DNA from: Mycobacterium sp. PO1
GTDB taxonomy: Bacteria > Actinomycetota > Actinomycetes > Mycobacteriales > Mycobacteriaceae
Assembly (NCBI RefSeq): GCF_017312405.1
Contig: NZ_BLTG01000049.1
Coordinates: forward strand, 1 to 36,817
Direction: 5' to 3'
DNA: 36,817 bases
Shown: piece after piece, positions 8,056 through 15,680 of the stretch
How positions within the stretch are numbered: position 1 is the first letter of the stretch
Layout of the letters: each line of letters opens with the position of its first letter
The notes under the pieces: generated by a model
Database searches by the model: none
Told to the model about the DNA's origin: nothing
The model's input: the letters and a program-made list of their open reading frames with translations, nothing else
Position numbers and translations under genes: made by a program

Positions 8056-8095
8056 GTTGCCGATCGGCTACCGTGCCGAGTAGCCGATCGGCAAC
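8056..8095. promoter_or_regulatory. 40-base perfect palindrome, likely TetR double operator
   Basis: Two 16-base arms (8056-8071 and 8080-8095) are exact reverse complements around an eight-base centre. Each arm contains the self-complementary core GCCGATCGGC, so there are two palindromic half-sites in mirror arrangement, well suited to two repressor dimers. It ends 15 bases before the ATG at 8111, overlapping where that operon's promoter must be. Confidence 0.75.
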
Positions 8096-8110
8096 CAGGA
8101 GCGAGGTTCG

Positions 8111-8824
8111 ATGACACGACGCACCGACGGTGAGCTCATTCTCTTCTGGACCCTGCCGGCAGTGGCCCTCATCTGGATCAGTGCGTTCTTCCTGTTCCCC
8201 GGCTTTCTGCATCCGATGTCCCCCACCATGTCCGCCGACGAGGTCGCGGGCTTCTACCGTGACCACGCTGCCCGGATCCGGTACAGCATGATCCTGTTCA
8301 ACTGGTTCGGTGTCGGCCTGGTGCCGGTGGTGGTGCTGCTCGCCCTGCAGGTGCGCCGCATGGCCCATCGCACGCCGATCCTGTCCTACAGCCTGATCGC
8401 CTGCGCGGGTGGGCCTCCCGCGCTGTTCCTGATCGCCGACATGTTCTGGCTTCTCGGCGCGTTCCGTCCCGACCGGGCGCCGGAACTCACCCTGCTGTTC
8501 AACGATCTGGCCTGGATCACCTTCTCGGTCACGGTGTCCTACCTCATCGCACAGTGTCTGCTCCTGGCGCTGGCGATCTACTGGGATCGCAACGACACAC
8601 CGGTCTTCCGCCCGTGGGTGGCCCATTTCAACGTGGCGACCGGGGTCGCCCTGATGCCCGCCGCGTTCACGGGACTGACACTCGACGGGCCCTTCGCCTG
8701 GGACGGGCTGCTGAGCTTCTGGCTCAAGAACATCGCCATCGCGACATGGGTCATCGTGATGGGAATCGTTCTCGGACAGACGATCCTGCGTCAGAGGCGC
8801 AGTGCCGAGCAGGTGGCGGTGTGA
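8111..8824 (+). CDS. Six-helix membrane protein, first of a tandem pair
   Basis: A 237-residue integral membrane protein with hydrophobic segments near residues 9-33, 57-82, 94-121, 137-162, 175-195 and 207-230. I do not recognise a named family. It is clearly paralogous to the next gene: GAFRPDR-PEL, the following 'FS' helix, the DRN turn and GPFAWDG align with GALRPDR-PAV, LSFS, DRNG and GAFAWHG there. A GGAG/GAGG-rich leader precedes the ATG. Its stop overlaps the next start. It is the first gene of an operon with cytochrome-oxidase subunit III and IV-like genes, so a role in a respiratory or membrane redox complex is plausible but unproven. Confidence 0.82.
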   Translation: MTRRTDGELILFWTLPAVALIWISAFFLFPGFLHPMSPTMSADEVAGFYRDHAARIRYSMILFNWFGVGLVPVVVLLALQVRRMAHRTPILSYSLIACAGGPPALFLIADMFWLLGAFRPDRAPELTLLFNDLAWITFSVTVSYLIAQCLLLALAIYWDRNDTPVFRPWVAHFNVATGVALMPAAFTGLTLDGPFAWDGLLSFWLKNIAIATWVIVMGIVLGQTILRQRRSAEQVAV

Positions 8825-9615
8825 GTACTCGGCTGGCTCGCATTCGGTGGAAACTGACTCGCAGCCCCAAACGGGAGCTGTGGTTCTCCTGGTACGTGAT
8901 GGTCGTCTTCTACAACCTGTACGGGTTGTTGTTCGTCATCGTCACCCGCGTGCAACCACCGCCGAGCCCCGGCTGGGACACTCCGACGGTCGTCGCCTGG
9001 TTCACCGACCACCATCTGGGACTGCTCGCCGGATTCGGTGCCGTGTTCCTCGTGGCGGGCATGTGCGGACCGATGAATGCGCTGCTCGCCTACTCGATGC
9101 GGCGCATGTCGGTCAGCCCGGTCTTCGCCTACTCGTACATGATCATGTACGCGTTGGCCGCGGTGCCGGGGATGCTGGTGATGGCCATCGCGATGACGGT
9201 CGGCGCGCTGCGGCCCGACCGCGATCCGGCCGTCGTCATGTGGCTGTACGACTTTGCCTTTCTGTCCTTCAGCGGAACCATGGGCGTGTTCCTGATCGGT
9301 TCGCTGGTGTGGATGGTGGCGATCCTGCTGGACCGCAACGGGATCTTCCCCAAGTGGTTCGGATACCTCAACCTGTGCAACGCCCTCACCGAGGTCGTGG
9401 TGGCGCCCGCATGGATGTTCCAGCGCGGCGCGTTCGCCTGGCACGGCGCGATCGCCTGGTGGATCAACGTTTTCGTGTTCGCGTTCTACACCTGCGTGTT
9501 CATCGTGCTGTTACGCAGGATGATCGAGCGTGAGGACTTCGACACGGGACCGCTGCCGGACCCCGGCCCCGAGGACACCATCGACCACCGCGACCCGGTC
9601 GAGGCCGCCCGATGA
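8821..9615 (+). CDS. Six-helix membrane protein, second of a tandem pair
   Basis: A 264-residue membrane protein beginning at a GTG that overlaps the TGA of the previous gene by three bases (GTGA), a typical coupling arrangement. Hydrophobic helices lie near residues 21-43, 61-90, 99-127, 140-168 and two more before a polar acidic tail of about 25 residues. It is a diverged duplicate of the 8111-8824 product, sharing the RPDR loop, the DRN turn and the GAFAWHG motif. The next gene starts inside its last codons. No catalytic motif is visible. Function unknown; the context suggests a partner of the oxidase-like subunits. Confidence 0.82.
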   Translation: MSTRLARIRWKLTRSPKRELWFSWYVMVVFYNLYGLLFVIVTRVQPPPSPGWDTPTVVAWFTDHHLGLLAGFGAVFLVAGMCGPMNALLAYSMRRMSVSPVFAYSYMIMYALAAVPGMLVMAIAMTVGALRPDRDPAVVMWLYDFAFLSFSGTMGVFLIGSLVWMVAILLDRNGIFPKWFGYLNLCNALTEVVVAPAWMFQRGAFAWHGAIAWWINVFVFAFYTCVFIVLLRRMIEREDFDTGPLPDPGPEDTIDHRDPVEAAR

Positions 9616-10196
9616 GTACAAGCCTCGAGGCGCGGGAGCGCAGCAGACGCGAATTCGTGCCCGGTCAGCCCGACATGTGGATGTTCGTGCTGTTCGAGAC
9701 GCTGCTGTTCACCGGCTACTTCTCGGTCTATCTGGTGACGCGCACCCAGAACGAGGAGCTTTTCCTGCGGGCGCAGGGCGATCTCGACCTGCGCTTCGGC
9801 GTGTTCAACACGATCGCGCTGCTGCTGGGTTCCTGGGCGATCGCGCGGTGTGTGCAGGCCTCGCGCGCGGGTGCCTATCGGTCAGCCCTGAGGAATGCGT
9901 TCCTGGCCATCGGCTTCGGAGTGGTGTTCGCGGCGGCCAAGGTGACCGAGTGGGTCACCGAGATCCGCATGGGCAACACCTTCACCACCAACGAGTTCTT
10001 CCAGCACTACTACTTTCTGACCGCGATCCACTTCATCCATCTGCTGATCGGCTTCGTCGTACTCGGCGTCGTCGTCTACCAGCTGTGGGGTCCGGGGCGA
10101 CGCTCCCAGCAGTTGGTCGAGACAGGAGCGACCTACTGGCACACGGTTGATTTCCTCTGGGTGCTGATCTTCGCGCTGCTCTACGTCGTGAGATGA
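9612..10196 (+). CDS. Cytochrome c oxidase subunit III-like protein (CtaE/NorE family)
   Basis: A 194-residue, five-helix membrane protein of the heme-copper oxidase subunit III family. PDMWMFVLFETLLFTGYFSVYL, the FFQHYYFLTAIHFIHLLIGF helix and the C-terminal ATYWHTVDFLWVLIFALLYVV are characteristic. Subunit III does not bind metal; it supports proton uptake and stability of subunit I, and NorE-type relatives occur with nitric oxide reductases. The ATG overlaps the preceding stop by four bases. No subunit I or II gene is in the window, so this is an orphan subunit or serves an oxidase encoded elsewhere. A 17-base tandem duplication spans its stop codon. Confidence 0.85.
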   Translation: MSTSLEARERSRREFVPGQPDMWMFVLFETLLFTGYFSVYLVTRTQNEELFLRAQGDLDLRFGVFNTIALLLGSWAIARCVQASRAGAYRSALRNAFLAIGFGVVFAAAKVTEWVTEIRMGNTFTTNEFFQHYYFLTAIHFIHLLIGFVVLGVVVYQLWGPGRRSQQLVETGATYWHTVDFLWVLIFALLYVVR

Positions 10197-10219
10197 ACCC
10201 AGTCGTGAGATGAACCCAG
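10186..10219 (+). repeat. 17-base tandem duplication across a stop codon
   Basis: Two exact copies (10186-10202 and 10203-10219) begin TCGTGAGATGAACCC. The first contains the TGA of the oxidase subunit III-like gene. A similar third stretch, TCGTGAGGTGAAGCC, lies directly before the ATG at 10269, so the ribosome-binding region of the subunit IV-like gene seems to have been copied upstream. Confidence 0.85.
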
Positions 10220-10268
10220 CCGTCAGTCGTACTGGACCGTCGGACCGATCGAGTCGTGAGGTGAAGCC

Positions 10269-10562
10269 ATGACCCCTAGGAACTCCACAAGGCTGTTGCT
10301 CGTCTGGGCCATCTCGACCGCCATGACGCTGGTGTATGTCTGGATGGACCACACAGTCGATGAGTCGGGCACGCTGCGCGCCAGCACGGTCGTCACCGTC
10401 ACCGCCATCCTGATCGCTCTGGTGAAGGTGCGCATCATCTTCCGGGAGTTCATGGAGGTCCGTCACGCCCCGGCGTTGCTTCGTCGCCTCACCGACGTCT
10501 GGGTCCTGCTGCTCGGCGCCGCCCTACTCGGGTCGTACTTCATCGGGATGGCCGTCGCCTGA
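10269..10562 (+). CDS. Cytochrome c oxidase subunit IV-like small membrane protein
   Basis: A 97-residue protein with three hydrophobic helices: LLLVWAISTAMTLVYVW, STVVTVTAILIALVKVRIIF and DVWVLLLGAALLGSYFIGM. The helix with KVRIIFREFMEVRHAP is the hallmark of the prokaryotic subunit IV family (COX4_pro), which normally accompanies subunit III in oxidase or nitric oxide reductase complexes. GAGGTGAAGCC precedes the ATG. It closes the operon begun at 8111. Its last 39 bases overlap antisense with the end of the convergent antiporter gene. Confidence 0.83.
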   Translation: MTPRNSTRLLLVWAISTAMTLVYVWMDHTVDESGTLRASTVVTVTAILIALVKVRIIFREFMEVRHAPALLRRLTDVWVLLLGAALLGSYFIGMAVA

Positions 10563-12143
10563 CTGGCGTTCACGCTCACCGCCGGCAACCTGATCGGCCA
10601 ACTCCAGCCCGGCACCGGCGTAGACGTTGAACGCGATGTCGACGCCATGCTCCTTGGCCCATGCCACTTCGTCGTCATAGCGCGCGACCGCTGCTACAGT
10701 GCCGCTGAACCCCGACTCACGCAGGCATTCCAACGCGGTGACATTGGCGCCGTGCCTCGGCATCGCAAGCACGGCCATCCGCACCGAGTCAGATCGTTGC
10801 AGCTGGTTCCAGAAATGCAGATCGGTGGCGTCGCCCTCGATGACCCGCAGGCCCTGCTCGTCGAGGCGACCAATCCGCGGCCCGTCGTAGTCCACGCCGA
10901 CGACCCGTAGCCCATAGTGGTCCGTCAGGCGCTGATAGGCGGCATAGCCCACCCGGCCCATGCCGATGACCACGACCTCGGCGTCACTGGCGTCGCCGGA
11001 GCGTTCCTCGGGGTGCAGCGTGTCCTCGTTCTGCGCCGGCAGCCGCGTGGCGATCTTCTCGACCATCAGGTGCCCGCGGCCATTGACCAGTGCCGAAACC
11101 ACGAAGCTCAGCGCCACCGCGATCGACATCTCCACCAGCCAGGCTTCGGCCAGCAGTCCGACCGATACCCCCACCGACACGACGATCAGCCCGAATTCCG
11201 AGTAGTTCATCAGGCTCAACCCAGCCAGGATCGCGGTTCGGTGCCGCAGTTTCATCATGGTCAGCAGAGCGATGTACCCGCCCGCCTTCAACGGCAGCAA
11301 CAGCACCATCAGCACCGCGACGGCGATGGTGGGCAGGTCCGGCAGTCCGGTCAGGCCGATCGAGACGAAGAAACCGACCAGCAGCAGCTCCTTGATGTGA
11401 AACAGCGAACGGGCCAGCTCGGACGACGCCGGATGGGAGGCGAGCAGCACCCCCATGATCAGCGCGCCCAGGTCACCCTTGAGCCCGACCGCGGTGAACA
11501 ACGCATAACCGGGCACCAGCGCCATGACGATGCCGAACAGTGACTGCATTTCACCGTGGCCCAGCCGGCTCCACACCTTGCGCAGAATGCGGGTCAGGGG
11601 CCACAGGCCCACCAGCGCCAACGCCCACGGGCTGGGCAGATGCCCGCTGGTGGCGGTCAGGAACACCACGGCGATGATGTCCTGCATGACGAGGATGCCG
11701 ATGGCGACGCGGCCGTAGAGCGCATGCGACTCACCGCGCTCCTCGAGCACCTTGACCACGAACACGGTGCTGGAGAAGGACAACGCGAACGCCAACAACG
11801 CGATGGTCTGCATGCTCTGTCCGACGAGCATCGCCACGCCGGCAACGGCAGCCAGCCACAGCGCGGCGACACCGAGCGCGACGCTGATCAGCATGTGCAC
11901 CGAGGTGGTCAACCACACCTCGCGGCGCAACAGTATCCGGACGTCGAGCTTGAGGCCGATGGCGAACAGCAGAAGCGTGACACCCAGGTCGGCCAGCACG
12001 TCCAGTTGCGGCACCTCCGCGACGTCGAGGGCGTTGATGACGAAGCCTGCCGCCAGGAACCCCACCAATGGCGGCAGCCGGACCGCCAGGGCGAGCCCGC
12101 CGAGTCCGAAGGTGATGACGAGATAGATGGCGACTACTGTCAC
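10524..12143 (-). CDS. CPA2-type cation:proton antiporter with RCK/TrkA-N domain
   Basis: A 539-residue protein. About residues 1-375 form a 12-helix Na+/H+-exchanger domain starting TFGLGGLALAVRLPPLVGFLAAG, with LLLFAIGLKLDVRILLR typical of KefB/KefC/YbaL relatives. The C-terminal RCK domain contains VVVIGMGRVGYAAYQRL and an acidic VVGVDYD that would bind a nucleotide, followed by EGDATDLHFW. It should exchange K+ or Na+ for protons at the inner membrane, gated by nucleotide. No KefF/KefG partner is adjacent. It is transcribed alone and converges on the oxidase-subunit operon, overlapping its last gene by 39 bases. Confidence 0.88.
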   Translation of the reverse strand: MTVVAIYLVITFGLGGLALAVRLPPLVGFLAAGFVINALDVAEVPQLDVLADLGVTLLLFAIGLKLDVRILLRREVWLTTSVHMLISVALGVAALWLAAVAGVAMLVGQSMQTIALLAFALSFSSTVFVVKVLEERGESHALYGRVAIGILVMQDIIAVVFLTATSGHLPSPWALALVGLWPLTRILRKVWSRLGHGEMQSLFGIVMALVPGYALFTAVGLKGDLGALIMGVLLASHPASSELARSLFHIKELLLVGFFVSIGLTGLPDLPTIAVAVLMVLLLPLKAGGYIALLTMMKLRHRTAILAGLSLMNYSEFGLIVVSVGVSVGLLAEAWLVEMSIAVALSFVVSALVNGRGHLMVEKIATRLPAQNEDTLHPEERSGDASDAEVVVIGMGRVGYAAYQRLTDHYGLRVVGVDYDGPRIGRLDEQGLRVIEGDATDLHFWNQLQRSDSVRMAVLAMPRHGANVTALECLRESGFSGTVAAVARYDDEVAWAKEHGVDIAFNVYAGAGLELADQVAGGERERQSGDGHPDEVRPE

Positions 12144-12290
12144 GCGCGTTCCCCCTGCCCCGCGGGGCGGACGTGGTCGTCGAGTGCGCCGACGACACCG
12201 GTGTGCTGGTGGAGTCCTACCAGTATCGTGACAAACTCGCCTTCCCGTTGCCCACCACTGCCACGACGAGCGGCGCTGCTGCAGCCACGA

Positions 12291-12320
12291 TATACTTCCC
12301 CGATCGGCACAGGCGCCTGT
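12291..12320 (+). promoter_or_regulatory. Candidate -10 hexamer and 12-base palindrome before 12355
   Basis: TATACT at 12291-12296 is a strong -10 match, with no clear -35. ACAGGCGCCTGT at 12309-12320 is a perfect palindrome just after the predicted transcription start, a good place for an operator. They would serve the small plus-strand gene at 12355. The 211 bases between the antiporter start and 12355 show no other gene. Confidence 0.35.
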
Positions 12321-12354
12321 CCCTGTCAGCGACGAGACGCTGAGAAGTGCTCAA

Positions 12355-12594
12355 TTGCCAAGCCTCGTTATCGAATTCGATATCCAGTGCAGTAGCTGTC
12401 AGCAGCTCGTCACCCTGTCTTCCACACAGGTGGGACACACGCCGCGGGATGCGCTGATCGCACGGCGTTTGCTCAACGAAGTGCTCGTCGACCTGGGCTG
12501 GTTGCCGACGACCGCGGGTGCCTACTGCCGAGCACACGCTCCGTCGGCGCGGCAGCGATTCCACCGACCATGGGGCCCTCGTGACCGCCGATGA
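12355..12594 (+). CDS. Hypothetical small cysteine-containing protein
   Basis: A 79-residue frame starting at TTG. It has CSSC at about residues 12-15 and YCRAHAP near 58-64, which could form a Cys3His or Cys4-like knob, and a helical middle TPRDALIARRLLNEVLVDLGW with believable amphipathic character. A TATACT hexamer lies about 60 bases upstream. The ribosome-binding site is weak, and the last residues (HRPWGPRDRR) look like run-on. I do not recognise the family. It converges on the RNase T2 gene with a hairpin-rich gap between. It may be a real mycobacterial small protein or a chance frame. Confidence 0.45.
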   Translation: MPSLVIEFDIQCSSCQQLVTLSSTQVGHTPRDALIARRLLNEVLVDLGWLPTTAGAYCRAHAPSARQRFHRPWGPRDRR

Positions 12595-12607
12595 CCGCTC
12601 GCGTCCC

Positions 12608-12691
12608 GCGGTGGCCACACCGCCAGGAGACCGCAGATGGTCGCTGCTGCGGTCGTGTCCGCTCACCCCGTGCGTACCCAGGTAACCCTGG
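12608..12691. other. Cluster of three perfect hairpins beyond the RNase T2 gene
   Basis: The 97-base gap between two convergent genes holds GCGGTG-GCCA-CACCGC (12608-12623), GACCGCAG-N10-CTGCGGTC (12629-12654) and CCAGG-TAAC-CCTGG (12678-12691). None has a U-tract. They could be U-less terminators for either strand or the structured part of a small RNA. The first two are close enough to stack. The possible link to the nearby reverse transcriptase is speculative. Confidence 0.5.
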
Positions 12692-13459
12692 TCACGCCAC
12701 GCGTCCCTGCTGGCAGGGTGAGTGGATCGGGGGCGCCGCCCGCAGCAGGGCGGGCAGACTCAGACGTCCGTCGGCGGTGCGCATGGCGGCCACCGGGGGC
12801 AGCGACAGCCGGACATCGACCACCAAGGTGCCTGTCCTGATCTGTCTGCGGCAGCTCAGCCCGACCCGTTGCCCTGTGCCCGCGCCGAGTTGATCGTCGA
12901 CGCGGCTGCGGACCGTCGCCAGAGTCAGATGACCTCCCGACGCCTGCCGGAACACCGGATCGAGTACCTGTCTCACGGCGTGCGTGAGTGTCACCGCATC
13001 GCCGAAATAGACGTCGGCCCGCACGCCCGAGCACGTGCCGTGCGCGTACCACTCGTGGGTCACCAACGTCGCAGAGTCGGCCATCGTGGCCGAGAGCTCC
13101 GAGCGCACGCCGGCGGTCAGCGGCACCGTCGGCAACCCCTCATCCCCCCGGCGCACCCGCTCCGCGAGCATCAGAGAGACCCCGCAGTACTGGTTCTCAG
13201 ATGGTTGAGGCCACAGTCCGTGCAGAATCAGGGTTGGACCGAGTCGCTGTATCTCGCCGGAGCGGCAGGCCTGGTTCGAGGGCTCGGCAGCGCAGAAGCC
13301 CGCTCCCCAGGTCACCACCAGCCAGCTCGATGTCGTGTTGCGCGACACCAGCGTCGTGGATTCCCGGTCGAGGACCAGAACGCTGAACGAAACCGCGCAG
13401 ATCACGACAGCGGCCAGAACGGCCGATATCGACAATACGGCGGCGTCACCGCGCTGCAT
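12692..13459 (-). CDS. Membrane-anchored ribonuclease T2
   Basis: A 255-residue RNase T2 family protein. Both catalytic segments are intact: CAS I LHGLWP (79-84, H80) and CAS II HEWYAHGTC (135-143, H135, E136, H140). Paired cysteines (C56, C65, C92, C143, C203, C249) fit a disulfide-stabilised extracytoplasmic enzyme. Residues 8-31 form one uncleaved-looking hydrophobic anchor without a cleavage site, so the catalytic domain should face outside. RNase T2 enzymes cut single-stranded RNA through a 2',3'-cyclic phosphate. The ATG has GGAGAAGG seven bases upstream; longer in-frame versions reach into the divergent gene and are rejected. It is divergent, 142 bases away, from the membrane protein/reverse transcriptase operon, and may belong to that system. 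Confidence 0.87.
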   Translation of the reverse strand: MQRGDAAVLSISAVLAAVVICAVSFSVLVLDRESTTLVSRNTTSSWLVVTWGAGFCAAEPSNQACRSGEIQRLGPTLILHGLWPQPSENQYCGVSLMLAERVRRGDEGLPTVPLTAGVRSELSATMADSATLVTHEWYAHGTCSGVRADVYFGDAVTLTHAVRQVLDPVFRQASGGHLTLATVRSRVDDQLGAGTGQRVGLSCRRQIRTGTLVVDVRLSLPPVAAMRTADGRLSLPALLRAAPPIHSPCQQGRVA

Positions 13460-13489
13460 CGGGCACCCTTCTCCTATCGGGACGGACCA

Positions 13490-13570
13490 GGGCGCGCCCA
13501 TCCCGCCCAGGCACATCAGCCTCCCACAGGACCGTCTCGATGTTGGAGCGATCGCCAGTGAAAGGTCACT
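13490..13570. promoter_or_regulatory. Palindromes in the RNase T2 / reverse transcriptase operon divergent promoter
   Basis: The 142-base gap contains the ten-base palindrome GGGCGCGCCC (13490-13499) and the hairpin AGTGA-AAGG-TCACT (13557-13570), the latter 31 bases before the ATG at 13602. TTGGAG at 13543 is a possible -35 but no good -10 is spaced to it. These could be shared control sites for both divergent transcripts. Symmetry and position are the only evidence. Confidence 0.35.
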
Positions 13571-13601
13571 ACGAGTTGTCGTCGCCGCAACAGGGCTTCT
13601 G

Positions 13602-15680
13602 ATGAACGACATCGACCGCTGGCTGGATCGGACCGGGCGGAGCACCACCCGAGCGGTGTCACTGTATTCGTGTCTGCTCACCGGAAAGATGTTCGCGTAC
13701 TTCCGTTATCGCCTTCGTTATGCGCTCCTGCTGGATGCCACCACGTTCGTGCTGCACGTCGCGGAGTTCTTGATCATTCTCAGCAGCCTGGGCGGGTTGG
13801 CGGCGTTCACGGTGATGATCCTGCGGGTCGGCGGTCTGCTCGTTGGCGGCGCCTGGTGGGGTCTGCTCGAAGTGATGCGCGAGCGACTCCGCGCGTTCGC
13901 CCGGATCGGGGACAGGCAGTCAGCGCAGCGGGAGATCGGCGCCTGGCTCGTCCTGTCGGTGCTGGTGGCGGGAGCCGCCACCCTCATGGCGACAGCGCTG
14001 CTGGTGATGTTGCTTCCCCGCGACGGTAACCCGGTGGCAACGCTCTACGCGTTCCTCGTCATCATTGAGGTCGCGCTGAGATCGCCGGTTCGGGTACTCC
14101 ATTCGGGGATGTATGCCACCCGGCGCATCTACAGACCGCTGTGGTCACTGTTCGCCCCAAACCTGCTGCAGCTGACGGTCCTCGGTCTCGGTGTTCTCTA
14201 CTACCCGACCGCCGCGGTGGTCCTCGCGATCGTCGTATCCAACGCCGCGTCGATTTGGATCACGGTGCACTACACCCTGCGGCTCTACCGGCTGACCGGG
14301 CTGTCACCGAATCTTGCTGCGGCGCGACCTATTCGGGTGTCGCTCCCCTCTATTCCGTTGCGCGAAGGCGGTGAGGCGACACTGGCCGGTCTGGGTCTGC
14401 GACTCGACGCAGTGGCAGTACTCGTCATCGCCGGGATCTACGGCACGAACACCCGGGCCATCGATCTGACCGCCGGACTGCAGACCTGGCGGGAGATCGA
14501 CGCGTTCCAGTTCTTCTACCTGGTGCTGCCGTTGTTCCGCGGCGCCTACGAGGCCACCGCGGTGTTCTATTTCGATTTCGTCCGGTTGCGCCGCCTGCCG
14601 GCACTGCGCGAATACCGGGTGTGGTTCTTTCACAGATTGCTCACCATCACACCGGTGATCACCGCAGTGTTCTGGGCTTTGGCGGTGGCGCTGGGACTGT
14701 TCGTGCTGCCCGGCATACCCTTCAGTTTCCTGCTCGCGCTGCTGCCGCTGTTCGTGGTGCGCGGCCTGATCGGTACCTACCAGATCCGCCTGTTCGCAGA
14801 GGGCCGGTTCCGCGCCCTCAATGCCACCGTCGCCGTGTCGGCGGTACTGTTCCTGCTGGTCTGGCTCGACCCCAATCCCGCCTCCGACCTCGTCGAGATC
14901 ACCGCGGCGATGATCGCGCTGCTGATCGTGCACATCAACCTGCAGCACTTCGGAGATCGTATCCCGCCCCGACCGCCTCAATTGCCGCTCGGTGACTGGA
15001 TCCGAGCACTTGCCGCCAAGACAGGACCGGTACGAGTCGGAACAATCTCGATACCCGAGTGGATTCCGGCCCGCGAGCGGCGTGCAGCGGTCGAGATGAT
15101 GCGCCTCACCGTGGCCGATGGCGGATGCTTGGCCTTCTGTTCGGCGACGACGTTGATCTTCTATGTCGACCAGCCCTCGCACGATGAGCAGGCACCGCAC
15201 CTTCTCGTCCAGGCGCTGACCGGGGGCGCGGCCAATCGCGGCCGCTACTGGCACGAGGCGGCGCCTCACGGACCCGCCGCGCTCGATCGCATCGTGGCCG
15301 ACGGCTGGCTGCAACCCGTCGACGGAACGCCCAGGGCACCCGCAAGTCCCGAGGTCCTCCGCGCCGAGTTCCTGCAGATCTTTCCCGGGGGCTTCGTAGC
15401 CAACGTTCAGACCCGCGCGGGCGCGCGGACCATGCGCTCACTGGACCCCGATCTGCTGGTCGGACTTCTTCCCGCAGCGATACGCAGCTTGGACGACGAC
15501 GCCCTGATTGTGCCGGTCGCGGGGCGGTGGCTGTCGCCGATATTTCACCACAACAAGGTGGAGGTGGTCTTTCTCCTGCCGCCCGACCCCGGTCCCGAGC
15601 AGTTCCGCAGGTGGCTGCACACGTTGAAGACGTGGCGACTGGGTGGGTGGCCGGCACACGGCGTACACCATGTCCGCTGA
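13602..15680 (+). CDS. Flippase-like membrane protein with cytosolic C-terminal domain
   Basis: A 692-residue protein. About residues 41-447 contain some twelve hydrophobic helices (41-65, 66-85, 112-138, 146-160, 182-203, 204-225, 265-281, 300-325, 345-370, 371-392, 405-421, 430-447), an arrangement resembling MOP-type flippases such as Wzx, though I see no diagnostic motif. Residues about 470-692 form a soluble alpha/beta tail that I cannot assign; it contains LAFCSATTLIFYVDQP and GRWLSPIFHHNKVEVVFLLP. The ATG follows a weak AGGG; in-frame codons upstream would overlap the RNase T2 gene. Its TGA overlaps the start of the reverse transcriptase gene by 11 bases, so the two proteins are probably translated together and may form a complex. 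Function unknown. Confidence 0.85.
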   Translation: MNDIDRWLDRTGRSTTRAVSLYSCLLTGKMFAYFRYRLRYALLLDATTFVLHVAEFLIILSSLGGLAAFTVMILRVGGLLVGGAWWGLLEVMRERLRAFARIGDRQSAQREIGAWLVLSVLVAGAATLMATALLVMLLPRDGNPVATLYAFLVIIEVALRSPVRVLHSGMYATRRIYRPLWSLFAPNLLQLTVLGLGVLYYPTAAVVLAIVVSNAASIWITVHYTLRLYRLTGLSPNLAAARPIRVSLPSIPLREGGEATLAGLGLRLDAVAVLVIAGIYGTNTRAIDLTAGLQTWREIDAFQFFYLVLPLFRGAYEATAVFYFDFVRLRRLPALREYRVWFFHRLLTITPVITAVFWALAVALGLFVLPGIPFSFLLALLPLFVVRGLIGTYQIRLFAEGRFRALNATVAVSAVLFLLVWLDPNPASDLVEITAAMIALLIVHINLQHFGDRIPPRPPQLPLGDWIRALAAKTGPVRVGTISIPEWIPARERRAAVEMMRLTVADGGCLAFCSATTLIFYVDQPSHDEQAPHLLVQALTGGAANRGRYWHEAAPHGPAALDRIVADGWLQPVDGTPRAPASPEVLRAEFLQIFPGGFVANVQTRAGARTMRSLDPDLLVGLLPAAIRSLDDDALIVPVAGRWLSPIFHHNKVEVVFLLPPDPGPEQFRRWLHTLKTWRLGGWPAHGVHHVR

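Noticed and set aside
11556..12395. Long plus-strand frame opposite the antiporter gene
   Set aside because: Its product is rich in Gln, His, Arg and Asp with no domain, the usual antisense shadow of a GC-rich membrane protein gene.
12217..12666. 149-codon minus-strand frame between the antiporter and RNase T2 genes
   Set aside because: Composition is random-like and it crosses the hairpin cluster; the plus-strand frame at 12355 has the better cysteine pattern and a -10 candidate.
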